Below, piece by piece: positions 8,749-16,771 of a DNA stretch of 64,000 bases; position 1 is the stretch's first letter; every line of letters starts with the position of its first letter. The notes below the pieces were generated by a model. That model worked only from the letters and a program-made list of their open reading frames with translations, was not told the DNA's origin and did no database searches. The position numbers and the translations under genes were made by a program. This DNA comes from Pseudovibrio japonicus (lineage in GTDB: Bacteria; Pseudomonadota; Alphaproteobacteria; Rhizobiales; Stappiaceae): positions 248,001 to 312,000 of the forward strand of contig NZ_BMXE01000005.1 of the NCBI RefSeq assembly GCF_014651595.1, read 5' to 3'.

Positions 8749-9210
8749 ATGAGCCAGAAAAAAACTGAGACAAATTGGCCCGATCTGACAGGGCGGATTG
8801 ACGGCAACGAGCATATTTTGCCGGTGCGTGTGTATTACGAGGATACAGACTTCTCAGGGGTGGTCTACCATGCGGCCTATCTGAAGTTCATGGAGCGTGG
8901 ACGGACCGAGCTGTTGCGCATGCTGGGTGTCCATCATCATGAGTTGGATGCAGGCAAGCACGGGGAGCCTTTGGCCTTTGCAGTGCGTCACATGGATATT
9001 GATTTTCTCAAACCTGCTCGAATCGACGATGTGCTGGAAGTGCATACGGTCATTAGCGAAATAAAAGGTGTCCGGTTGATTATCAGGCAGCGCGTGATGC
9101 GTGGTGACGAAATTTTGATCAAAGCCTGCGTGACTGCTGTGGCTATTTCTGAAGAGGGAAAACCGCGCAGATTGCCGAAAGCCATGATTACGCAAATGAA
9201 GGGCGAATAA
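8749..9210 (+). CDS. ybgC: Tol-Pal-associated acyl-CoA thioesterase YbgC
   Basis: A 153-residue hotdog-fold thioesterase. The family motif YYEDTDFSGVVYHAAYLKFMERGR shows the catalytic Asp in DTDFSGVVYH. In E. coli the enzyme acts on short-chain acyl-CoAs or acyl-ACP, and its gene opens the tol-pal cluster, as here. It begins nine bases after ruvB, so it may be transcribed from the ruv promoter, and lies 245 bp before tolQ. Confidence 0.92.
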   Translation: MSQKKTETNWPDLTGRIDGNEHILPVRVYYEDTDFSGVVYHAAYLKFMERGRTELLRMLGVHHHELDAGKHGEPLAFAVRHMDIDFLKPARIDDVLEVHTVISEIKGVRLIIRQRVMRGDEILIKACVTAVAISEEGKPRRLPKAMITQMKGE

Positions 9211-9455
9211 GCCCAGAAACCCTTGTCAAAAATCACCGATATTTATTCAAAGTAATAGGGACTAGTCGTCTTTTAATCCTTCAGTAACCTTAAGCAGGTC
9301 TTTTCATTTATGCCTTCAATGCTGGCTGTAGTCGAAGTTTCGCCAAATTCGACAGGCAGGAAGGCTACTAAATGTTTAATAGACTGGTTGTGTTCATGGC
9401 AGGGGTACTACCGTGAGCCGGTCTTTGGGTTATCAGGGCAAGAGGTCCTTATTAC

Positions 9456-10241
9456 ATGAACTGTAAGGTGATGAAACTCGTTGTGGCCGTGAGCACAGCG
9501 CTGGCAAGCACTATGCCATTGGCAGCAATGGCGCAGGGCGTTGAGTCCGTTGAGCTGGGCGCAGCTCCTGGTGCGGGCTTGTCCTATATCTCGCTCTTTA
9601 TGGAAGCAGACATTGTCGTCAAGCTGGTGATGATCGGTCTGATTGCTGCTTCTGTATGGAGCTGGGCGATTATCTTTGACAAGATCGTCCTTTATTCCCG
9701 TTCCCGTCGCCAGATGAGCCGTTTTGAGAACGTGTTCTGGTCCGGTCAGTCTCTTGAAGAGCTGTATAAGTCCTTATCATCGCGCGCAAACAACGGTATG
9801 TCCGCCTTGTTTGTGGCGGCGATGCGTGAATGGAAGCGCTCCCACGAAGGTGAGCACCCTGCGATTGCCAGCCTGCAGCAGCGTATCGACCGTGTGATGG
9901 ATCTGACCATCTCCCGCGAAGTTGAACGTCTTGAGAAGCGTCTGTTGTTCCTTGCGACCATCGGCAGTGCGGCTCCGTTTGTCGGCCTGTTTGGTACGGT
10001 TTGGGGCATCATGAATGCGTTTACTTCCATCGCCGCTTCAAAGAACACGAACCTTGCTGTTGTGGCACCGGGTATTGCCGAGGCGCTTTTTGCGACCGGT
10101 TTGGGCCTGATTGCCGCTATTCCGGCGGTTATTGCCTATAACAAGCTACAGAGTGACTCCGGGAAGCTGGCTGCGCGCATGGAAGGGTTCGCAGACGAGT
10201 TTTCTGCAATCTTGTCCCGCCGTATCGATGAGCGAGCATAA
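9456..10241 (+). CDS. tolQ: Tol-Pal proton channel subunit TolQ
   Basis: A 261-residue MotA/ExbB-family inner-membrane protein. With TolR it forms a proton channel that energises TolA during outer-membrane constriction at division. Three membrane segments are visible: ~54-74 (VVKLVMIGLIAASVWSWAII), ~164-187 (LFLATIGSAAPFVGLFGTVW) and ~205-230 (ALFATGLGLIAAIPAVIAYN). The GTVWGIMNAF motif is conserved. Unusually, an extra N-terminal segment (residues 1-27, MKLVVAVSTALASTMPLAAMAQ) resembles a cleavable signal peptide, making it longer than the usual ~230 residues. An AGAGG lies upstream of ATG 9456. tolR starts 3 bp after the stop. Confidence 0.94.
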   Translation: MNCKVMKLVVAVSTALASTMPLAAMAQGVESVELGAAPGAGLSYISLFMEADIVVKLVMIGLIAASVWSWAIIFDKIVLYSRSRRQMSRFENVFWSGQSLEELYKSLSSRANNGMSALFVAAMREWKRSHEGEHPAIASLQQRIDRVMDLTISREVERLEKRLLFLATIGSAAPFVGLFGTVWGIMNAFTSIAASKNTNLAVVAPGIAEALFATGLGLIAAIPAVIAYNKLQSDSGKLAARMEGFADEFSAILSRRIDERA

Positions 10242-10244
10242 CCC

Positions 10245-10700
10245 ATGGGTATGAGCACAGGAGCGGCCGGTGGTGGACGTGCAGGCGGCAGACGTGGTCG
10301 TCGCAGGCACTCTCATGCACCGATGAGCGAGATCAACGTAACGCCGATGGTGGACGTGATGCTGGTGCTGCTGATCATCTTTATGGTGGCGGCTCCCTTG
10401 CTGACAGTTGGCGTGCCGATTGATCTGCCTGAAACCCGCGCTAAGGCGATGGAAGGCGATACCGAGCCGATAGCGATTTCGGTGAAGTCTGACGGGGCCG
10501 TGTACATTCAGGACACTGAGATCCCGGTTGATGAGCTGATCGCGAAACTCGGGGCAATTGCCGAGAATGGTTACAACGAGCGTATCTATGTGCGCGGTGA
10601 TCAGGACGCTGATTATGGGATCATCATGAAAGTCATGGGCCAGATCAATGCTGCCGGATACAAGCGCATTGGGCTCGTCACTCTAGAGGAGCAGGGTTAA
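10245..10700 (+). CDS. tolR: Tol-Pal proton channel subunit TolR
   Basis: A 151-residue ExbD-family protein. A basic cytoplasmic N-terminus (GGRRGRRRHSH) is followed by MSEINVTPMVDVMLVLLIIF, with the membrane Asp proposed to carry protons, and a periplasmic domain of about 95 residues ending LVTLEEQG. The Gly/Arg-rich N-terminal extension of ~25 residues is typical of alphaproteobacterial TolR. It follows tolQ by 3 bp and precedes tolA by 6 bp, so tolQRA are a tight operon. Confidence 0.95.
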   Translation: MGMSTGAAGGGRAGGRRGRRRHSHAPMSEINVTPMVDVMLVLLIIFMVAAPLLTVGVPIDLPETRAKAMEGDTEPIAISVKSDGAVYIQDTEIPVDELIAKLGAIAENGYNERIYVRGDQDADYGIIMKVMGQINAAGYKRIGLVTLEEQG

Positions 10701-10706
10701 CCGGGA

Positions 10707-11645
10707 ATGCGTGCAGGCCTTATCGCATCGCTAGTTGTTCACGTGGTCGTGCTTGTTGCCGGAGCGGTGTCGCTCAATTTCGGCAAAGAGTTGGTCACGA
10801 CCCCGGTGGATTCACTGCCTGTGGATCTGGTGCCCGTCAGCGAGCTAACCAAGCTGCAGCTGGGTACAACAGAGGCGAAGGAAATCAAAGAAGCTGCGTT
10901 GCAGCCAACCAAGAAGCCTGCAGAGAAGCCAGAGCCGGAGAAAAAGACCGGTGAAGCCAAGAAAGAGGTGAAGAAGGTTCAGGAAGCCGCGAGGGAAGTG
11001 CAGCAGGCAGAAGCGCCGCCGCCGCCTCCACCTGAACCTGCGGAACCAGAGCCAGCCCCAAAGGAACAGCCAAAAGAGAAGGCTCCTGCGGAAACTGCAG
11101 AACTTGGTCCTGAGGTAGAGAAAGTCGAAGAACCGAAGAAACTCGTCACCGTTCGTCCTCGCACCAAACCGACTCCTCCAGCGCGCCCAAAGGTGGAAAA
11201 GAAGGAAGAGCCGAAGAAAAAGGACGACTTCAATACGAAGATGGCGGCTTTGCTAAACAAGACCAATGAGAAGTCGAGCGGGACTGCAAAGTCCACCAAA
11301 CCGGCTTCCCTCGGGTCTGAACAGGGTCATACCAACGTGACGATGAGCCAGTCTGAACTGGACGCGCTTCGCGGGCAGGTCGCACAGTGCTGGAACCCTC
11401 CTATGGGGGCAGCTGGAGCGGAAGATCTGACCGTTCGTCTACAATTCAACCTGAGCCGCACCGGTGAGGTTGAGGGGCAGACGCGGGTGCTGAACTCAAG
11501 CAATAACCCTGCATTCAACGCAGCTGCAAGCAGTGCAGAGCGCGCAGTTTACCGCTGTGGTCCGTATTCTCTGCCAGCGGCGAAGTATGAAGCATGGGAA
11601 ACAGTTATCCTGAATTTTGATCCTCGCGAGATGCTTGGATACTGA
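10707..11645 (+). CDS. tolA: Envelope integrity protein TolA
   Basis: A 312-residue bitopic protein linking the TolQR motor to TolB/Pal at the outer membrane. One membrane helix at ~7-24 (ASLVVHVVVLVAGAVSL), a long Lys/Glu/Pro/Ala-rich periplasmic domain at ~60-185 with a proline run (PPPPPPEP), then a globular domain III at ~215-312. Domain III keeps two cysteines (QCWNPP and RCGPYSLP) that in E. coli TolA form a disulfide, and ends FDPREMLGY. That last domain is duplicated in the next gene. Starts ATGCGTGCAGG six bases after tolR. Confidence 0.92.
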   Translation: MRAGLIASLVVHVVVLVAGAVSLNFGKELVTTPVDSLPVDLVPVSELTKLQLGTTEAKEIKEAALQPTKKPAEKPEPEKKTGEAKKEVKKVQEAAREVQQAEAPPPPPPEPAEPEPAPKEQPKEKAPAETAELGPEVEKVEEPKKLVTVRPRTKPTPPARPKVEKKEEPKKKDDFNTKMAALLNKTNEKSSGTAKSTKPASLGSEQGHTNVTMSQSELDALRGQVAQCWNPPMGAAGAEDLTVRLQFNLSRTGEVEGQTRVLNSSNNPAFNAAASSAERAVYRCGPYSLPAAKYEAWETVILNFDPREMLGY

Positions 11646-11655
11646 CGGAGTGGCT

Positions 11656-12066
11656 ATGGAAATGGAGCGAGCTGGCAAGGCAGGTAAGGTTAGGATTGGG
11701 CTGGGCCTGATGCTCTCTGGAGGCGTTCTGGCTGGCTGCAGCGTAACGGGCGGGGTTGGCTATTTCACCTTCTCTACGGACGGTGAGGAAGTCGCGGCTC
11801 TTCGTAATCAAGTTGCTCGTTGCTGGGTCCCTCCGCTCAACGCTGATGAAGAGGTCCAGCTGCGCTTCGATCTTAACCGGTCAGGAGAGCTTGTAGGAGT
11901 TCCAACGGTATTGAGCTCGGGCACTACGCCTGAGGACGAGGCCGTCGAAGATAGTGCAGTGAGAGCTCTAGTTCGCTGTGCGCCATATTCCCTTCCGGCT
12001 GAAACGTATGAGTCTTGGAAGACGATTACACTGAGTTTTGATCCTCGCGATTTGCGTGGATACTAG
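11656..12066 (+). CDS. Lipoprotein carrying a free-standing TolA domain III
   Basis: A 136-residue protein not part of the standard tol operon. A short N-terminus leads to a lipobox (LAGCSVTGG, Cys at ~29); the residue after Cys is Ser, so Lol sorting to the outer membrane is expected. The rest matches TolA domain III of the upstream gene: ALRNQVARCWVPP against ALRGQVAQCWNPP, RCAPYSLPAETYESW against RCGPYSLPAAKYEAW, and FDPRDLRGY against FDPREMLGY. Both cysteines are kept; I estimate 40-45% identity by eye. ATG 11656 is preceded by GGAG at 11647-11650, ten bases after the tolA stop. It probably arose by duplication of the tolA 3' end. A partner for TolB or Pal, or a TolA competitor, is inference. 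Confidence 0.85.
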   Translation: MEMERAGKAGKVRIGLGLMLSGGVLAGCSVTGGVGYFTFSTDGEEVAALRNQVARCWVPPLNADEEVQLRFDLNRSGELVGVPTVLSSGTTPEDEAVEDSAVRALVRCAPYSLPAETYESWKTITLSFDPRDLRGY

Positions 12067-12094
12067 GAATTGAGATTGAAAGGAGTTTAGGTCG

Positions 12095-13459
12095 ATGTCC
12101 TTTGTGATGGGGCTTAACCCAAAGCGTACAACAGGAATCAAACAGCTGTGGCGTCGTGCGTGCGGCCTTGTGGCTGCTGTAGTTGCTGTTGCTGCGATCT
12201 CTCAACCTGCATACGCCCTGATTGAGCTTGATATTACTCAGGGCAACGTTGAACCGATGCCGATTGCAATCTCTCCCTTTGCTGGCTCCGGCGTGCAGGA
12301 AGATATGGCGGGGCAGATTTCTGAAGTGGTTGCCGCTGATTTGCAGCGCTCTGGGCTGTTCCGGCCCATCGACAATGCAGCGCATATCCAGCAGGGCATG
12401 AACGTTGGCACTATGCCGCGCTTTGGTGACTGGAGAACCATCGGCTCTCAGGCTTTGGTGACCGGTTCTATTGCGCAGCAGCCGAATGGGCAGATTCGCG
12501 CGGAGTTTCGGTTGTGGGATGTGTTTGCAGGTCAGCAGCTGATCGGCCAGCAGTTCTACACCTCACCTGAGAACTGGCGCCGTCTGGCGCATATCATTTC
12601 TGATGCGGTTTACCAGCGTCTGACGGGTGAAAAGGGCTACTTTGATACTCGTGTTGTCTTCATTGACGAGAGCGGTCCAAAGGATGCTCGCCGGAAACGT
12701 CTGGCGATTATGGATCAGGACGGCGCGAATGTGCGGTATCTGACACGTGGTGATGATCTGGTGCTGACACCGCGGTTCTCTCCTGTGTCACAGGAAGTCA
12801 CCTACATGTCATATGTGGGCGGTAATCCGCAGGTTTACCTGTTCAACATCGAGACCGGACAACGTGAAGTTCTGGGCAACTTCCCCGGTATGACGTTTGC
12901 GCCGCGCTTTTCGCCGGATGGCCAGAAGGTGATCATGAGTTTGCAGCAGGGCAGCAATGCGAACCTCTATCTTATGGATCTGCGGACACGCCGGACAACC
13001 CGTCTGACTAATACGGCTGCGATTGATACCAGCCCGTCCTTCTCTCCCGATGGACGCCGGGTGGTGTTTGAGAGTGACCGTGGCGGCTCGCAGCAGCTTT
13101 ATGTGATGAATGCGAATGGCAGCGGTGCGGAGCGTATCTCCTTTGGGCCGGGTCAGTATTCCACACCTGTGTGGTCTCCTCGCGGTGACTTGATTGCCTT
13201 TACCAAGGTGCACCAGGGCCGCTTCATGATCGGCGTTATCCGTCCTGACGGTAAGGGGGAACGTATCCTCACAGAGGGTTATCACAATGAGGGACCAGCC
13301 TGGTCTCCAAACGGGCGTGTCCTAACCTTCTTCCGCGATACGATGGGTGAACAGGGTGGACCTCAGGTCTGGACTGTTGATCTGACCGGCTACAACGAAC
13401 AGGTGGTTCAGACACCAAACTTTGCATCAGATCCAGCGTGGTCACCGCTGCTCGACTAA
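12095..13459 (+). CDS. tolB: Tol-Pal translocation protein TolB
   Basis: A 454-residue periplasmic protein that binds Pal and TolA. A signal peptide with a long n-region ends near AISQPAYA (~45), followed by the mature N-terminus that contacts TolA ([21 protein letters not shown]), an N-terminal alpha/beta domain to ~190 and a six-bladed propeller with repeated FSPDG-type PD40 motifs ([51 protein letters not shown]). Lies 28 bp after the TolA-like lipoprotein gene and is followed by a stem-loop before pal. Confidence 0.95.
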   Translation: MSFVMGLNPKRTTGIKQLWRRACGLVAAVVAVAAISQPAYALIELDITQGNVEPMPIAISPFAGSGVQEDMAGQISEVVAADLQRSGLFRPIDNAAHIQQGMNVGTMPRFGDWRTIGSQALVTGSIAQQPNGQIRAEFRLWDVFAGQQLIGQQFYTSPENWRRLAHIISDAVYQRLTGEKGYFDTRVVFIDESGPKDARRKRLAIMDQDGANVRYLTRGDDLVLTPRFSPVSQEVTYMSYVGGNPQVYLFNIETGQREVLGNFPGMTFAPRFSPDGQKVIMSLQQGSNANLYLMDLRTRRTTRLTNTAAIDTSPSFSPDGRRVVFESDRGGSQQLYVMNANGSGAERISFGPGQYSTPVWSPRGDLIAFTKVHQGRFMIGVIRPDGKGERILTEGYHNEGPAWSPNGRVLTFFRDTMGEQGGPQVWTVDLTGYNEQVVQTPNFASDPAWSPLLD

Positions 13460-13471
13460 TCGTGAAGTTAG

Positions 13472-13503
13472 ACCCCCCAAATTCTTACGGGATTTTGGGG
13501 GGA
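13472..13503 (+). terminator. Stem-loop between tolB and pal
   Basis: CCCCCCAAA / TTTGGGGGG stem of 9 bp with a ~13-nt loop, about 13 bp after the tolB stop. It lacks a clean T tract, so it may be a partial attenuator or an mRNA-stabilising hairpin giving pal a different expression level from tolQRAB. Confidence 0.5.
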
Positions 13504-13601
13504 TTAGGACTTCATTAACCAGTGAAATCAAGTTACCCTGATCCAAGATGGACTAGGGCTTTGTTAGACCCTCGGGGTTTGAGGGACAGGAGATTCAATA
13601 A

Positions 13602-14084
13602 ATGTCAAAGACACAGTTCGCGCGCGGAGCGCGTTTTGCCGCTGTCGTGGGTCTGTGCCTCGTTGCTGCAGCTTGTGCGCAGACGCGCCCTGAACTTAAT
13701 GGGACTAATAGTTCCGTTGCGGCTGGCTCCGGCCAGGACTTCGTTGTGAATGTTGGGGATCGTGTATTCTTCCTGAACAACCAGAGTTCTCTTAGTGCTG
13801 CTGCTCGCGGTGTGCTCGACAAGCAGGCCCGTTGGCTGGAACACTACAAGAACTACTCTATCACGATTGAAGGTCACGCTGATGAGCGCGGCACCCGCCA
13901 GTACAACATTGCACTGGGTGCACGTCGTGCTTCTGCTGTTCGGGAATACCTTGTTGCTAAGGGCATTGACCCGTCCCGCATCAAGACAATCTCTTACGGT
14001 AAAGAGCGTCCGGTTGCAGTATGTAACGCGGCTTCCTGTTGGAGTCAGAACCGTCGTGCTGTGACCGTTCTGAATGGTCAGTAA
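13602..14084 (+). CDS. pal: Peptidoglycan-associated lipoprotein Pal
   Basis: A 160-residue outer-membrane lipoprotein that binds peptidoglycan and TolB. The signal peptide ends in VAAAC (lipid Cys ~25). The OmpA-like domain follows, with the ITIEGHADERGTRQYNIALG peptidoglycan-binding motif and the arginine-rich GARRASAVREYL helix. The C-terminus has a cysteine pair (VCNAASCW) seen in alphaproteobacterial Pal. GGGACAGGAGATT lies just upstream of the ATG. Followed by a terminator. Confidence 0.95.
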   Translation: MSKTQFARGARFAAVVGLCLVAAACAQTRPELNGTNSSVAAGSGQDFVVNVGDRVFFLNNQSSLSAAARGVLDKQARWLEHYKNYSITIEGHADERGTRQYNIALGARRASAVREYLVAKGIDPSRIKTISYGKERPVAVCNAASCWSQNRRAVTVLNGQ

Positions 14085-14111
14085 GTGGTTTCGATAGGCT
14101 AATATAAGGAT

Positions 14112-14139
14112 AGGCCTCTCCAATCTTGGGGAGGCCTTT
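14112..14139 (+). terminator. Rho-independent terminator after pal
   Basis: AGGCCTCTCC-AATCT-TGGGGAGGCCT followed by TTC; a strong stem with a short T run. Confidence 0.65.
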
Positions 14140-14301
14140 CTGATCAAACTCCTGCACAGTTGTGGGAGAACTGGAATTGGCCGGGGAGAAGCCGCAAATA
14201 GGCGAGAAACACTGAGTTTGTGCCCTATTTTCGTCTTTTCCTCTTGCCAAGAGATGAGAAGATCCGACCCGGACTCTTAAGGGTGTCTCAGGAGAAAATT
14301 G

Positions 14302-15192
14302 ATGGCTCTTTACCGACGTATTGCAACAGGTGTTGTTGTTCTGGCGATTGCAACCTCTACAAGTTTACCTGCGTCTGCGCAGCTGTTTGGCGGTTCCAAA
14401 AATCAGGAAACTGCTCAAAATACTGCACGTCTTGGTCAGCTTGAGGAGCAAATTCGTCTGCTGACAGGCCAGGTTGAAGAGCTCAATCATAAGCTGCGGC
14501 TGACAGAAGATCAGTTGCGCCGCTCACGGGAAGATGTGGACTATCGTTTGCAACAGTTGGAGAACCCGGGGCAGACGCCACGTGTTGTTCAGCCTCCTGT
14601 TGTTGAAGCGCCAAACACCGCTCCTCCTGCTGATCGTAGCCAGCAGCTTTCTACGCTGAACACTCCGGCACAGGGCACCAATGGCGGGCCGCTTGACCTT
14701 TCCCAGATCGCACGTGGCAATACGACTGCTTCTACGGGATCAACAGCTGCTGCGCCGGGCTCTGGCACACTGCAGTTTTCCGGAAGTGTAAACTCGCTAC
14801 TGACTGGTGAGCCAACAGCGGACTATAATGCGATTTATGGCTTGATGGTTGATGGCAACTACCCGGCTGCCACCGAAGGGTTTGATACTTTTGTGGGTAT
14901 GTATCCGGACCACGAGCTGACTGCAAATGCACAGCATTGGCTTGGCGAAAGCCTGTTGGCGCAACGTCAGTACGAGAGTGCGGCACAGGCCTTCCTGAAG
15001 AGTTATGCTGATTTTCCCGAGAGTGAGTTGGCTCCCGAGAGCTTGCTGAAACTGGGTACTGCCCTTACAGGTATGGGGAATGCGTCCGCTGCCTGTGAAA
15101 CCTATGAGCAGCTTCTCGCTACTTTCCAGTTTGCAGCACCAGCTGTGCTGGAGCAGGCCAAGGCTCAGCAAAAACGTGACAACTGCGTCTAA
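14302..15192 (+). CDS. cpoB: Cell division coordinator CpoB (YbgF)
   Basis: A 296-residue periplasmic protein coordinating peptidoglycan synthesis with Tol-driven constriction. A signal peptide ends near SLPASAQ. A coiled coil at ~40-90 (LGQLEEQIRLLTGQVEELNH...) drives trimerisation, then a Pro/Thr/Gly-rich linker, then TPR repeats from ~175 (YNAIYGLMVDGNYPAATEGF, HWLGESLLAQRQYESAAQAF, LKLGTALTGMGNASAACETY). ATG 14302 is preceded by CAGGAGAAAA. Its end overlaps the probable tilS start. Confidence 0.92.
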   Translation: MALYRRIATGVVVLAIATSTSLPASAQLFGGSKNQETAQNTARLGQLEEQIRLLTGQVEELNHKLRLTEDQLRRSREDVDYRLQQLENPGQTPRVVQPPVVEAPNTAPPADRSQQLSTLNTPAQGTNGGPLDLSQIARGNTTASTGSTAAAPGSGTLQFSGSVNSLLTGEPTADYNAIYGLMVDGNYPAATEGFDTFVGMYPDHELTANAQHWLGESLLAQRQYESAAQAFLKSYADFPESELAPESLLKLGTALTGMGNASAACETYEQLLATFQFAAPAVLEQAKAQQKRDNCV

Positions 15193-16501
15193 TCAACCAA
15201 GTGGTTTCTCCTCCGAAGAGCTTAATGAGCTTTTCGGGGACTATAAGTCTTTCCGTCGGATCGCCGTTGGTGTGTCCGGCGGTGTTGATTCTATGGCGCT
15301 GCTTTATCTTCTGAAGCAGTGGACGGAGGAGTTGGGTGCTTCTGCTCCCGAGCTTTATGCCTTTACGGTCAATCACGGTCTGAGGGCTGAGGCGGTTACT
15401 GAAGCTGCTGGTGTCCGACAATATTGTACGCACCTTGAAGTGCCCCATGAGACTTTGGAGTGGATTGGCGAGAAGCCATCTTCCAACATCCAGTCTGAAG
15501 CGCGCAATGCGCGGCACGCTCTTTTGCGGCAGGCTGCTGAAGATCATGGGTGCGCAGCACTGTTTCTGGCACATCATCTGGAAGATCAGGCCGAGACGTT
15601 CCTGACGCGTCTGGCGCGGGGCAGTGGGGTCTATGGGCTTGCGGGCATTCGCAGGGATCGCGAGCTGGATGGGTTCCACATTTGTCGTCCGCTTCTCACT
15701 GTCAGCAAGGTGCGGCTCAAAGCGCTGCTTCAGGCTGAGCAGGTGCCATGGTTTGATGACCCTTCTAACGAGGATGAACAATTTACTCGGGTGAAGTTTC
15801 GCCAAGCGCAGGCAGAGCTGGATGAACTTGGTCTGACTGCGACGAAGCTTTCTGACACAGCGCGGCGCATGGCGCGCGCAGCCGATGCGATTGATGTTTG
15901 GGTTGATGAGGTGGCTGAGAAGTCCTGCACGTTTCACAGTGCAGGGCCGGTGCGGTTTGACAGTTCCTGCCTTGAGTATGTTCCAGATGAAATCGGCCTG
16001 AGACTGGTTGGTAGGCTTGTTCGTTATATCTCCGGTGCTGCGTATATGCCCCGTCTTGCCAAGCTGGAGGGGCTCTATGACGTCCTGAAAGCGGGCGAGG
16101 GCGCCAGAGCTGCCACACTGGGTGGTGTCAGGTTTGCATTGTCTAAGCCTCATGAGGCTGCCATGTGGTTTTGCTTCCGAGAGGCCGGTCGAAACGGCAT
16201 GCCGGAGGTTGATGTGAAGCCGGGGGACGAGGGAATTTGGGATGCGCGCTGGCGCTTCAAAGCGGCGCATTCGGCCAAGGAATTTCGAATCACATCGGTT
16301 CAAAAGGAGTTTTGTGGAGATTTTGACCTTGGAATCCCCGCGAACTGGCCGAAAACAGCATTTCAGACGGCTCCGCTTATTGTTTTTGCCGACGGGGTAT
16401 CCTACATGCCTTGGAAGAAGATTGGTCACACTGCTGCCGATGCAGAGGTGAGATCACGGACCTACGGAATTTCGATGGTCCCAGTAAGCAGAACATTTTG
16501 A
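15176..16501 (+). CDS. tilS: tRNA(Ile)-lysidine synthase TilS
   Basis: Converts C34 of the CAT-anticodon tRNA-Ile to lysidine, changing its specificity from Met to Ile codons. The PP-loop VGVSGGVDSMALLYLL is at about residues 30-45, followed by TVNHGLRAEA, a HHLEDQAETFLTRLARGSG block and the FDDPSNED segment. Total about 441 residues from GTG 15176, which overlaps the last 17 bases of cpoB; the frame is open from 15080, but the N-terminal residues encoded there look like cpoB out of frame. No clear ribosome binding site marks the start, so coupling to cpoB translation is likely. Confidence 0.9.
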   Translation: MTTASNQPSGFSSEELNELFGDYKSFRRIAVGVSGGVDSMALLYLLKQWTEELGASAPELYAFTVNHGLRAEAVTEAAGVRQYCTHLEVPHETLEWIGEKPSSNIQSEARNARHALLRQAAEDHGCAALFLAHHLEDQAETFLTRLARGSGVYGLAGIRRDRELDGFHICRPLLTVSKVRLKALLQAEQVPWFDDPSNEDEQFTRVKFRQAQAELDELGLTATKLSDTARRMARAADAIDVWVDEVAEKSCTFHSAGPVRFDSSCLEYVPDEIGLRLVGRLVRYISGAAYMPRLAKLEGLYDVLKAGEGARAATLGGVRFALSKPHEAAMWFCFREAGRNGMPEVDVKPGDEGIWDARWRFKAAHSAKEFRITSVQKEFCGDFDLGIPANWPKTAFQTAPLIVFADGVSYMPWKKIGHTAADAEVRSRTYGISMVPVSRTF

Positions 16502-16771
16502 ATAAATCTTGGTTTTGCTGGCGTTCTGTTAAATCTATGCATTTATGCTTTATGGGAATGCAAACCGAACGTTGGGGCTGGTAATGTCGGAATTAGCGGA
16601 GCTTCAATCCTGAATTATCAGGGGTGACCGACAAAATTCCGTTGGCCTTAAGAAAACTGAGAAAGAATCTGTGTCATTCTCAGGAAAACATAGAAAGCTC
16701 GTTAGGGTTCGCTATGATCTTGATAGAGACACGTGCGAGGATCGCCGCCACCTTGCGGTAAAGGGATCGAA

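Noticed and set aside
15119-16429. 436-codon open frame antisense to tilS
   Set aside because: Strong TilS motifs (VGVSGGVDS, HHLEDQAET) are on the other strand; the antisense frame is Arg/His/Pro-rich.
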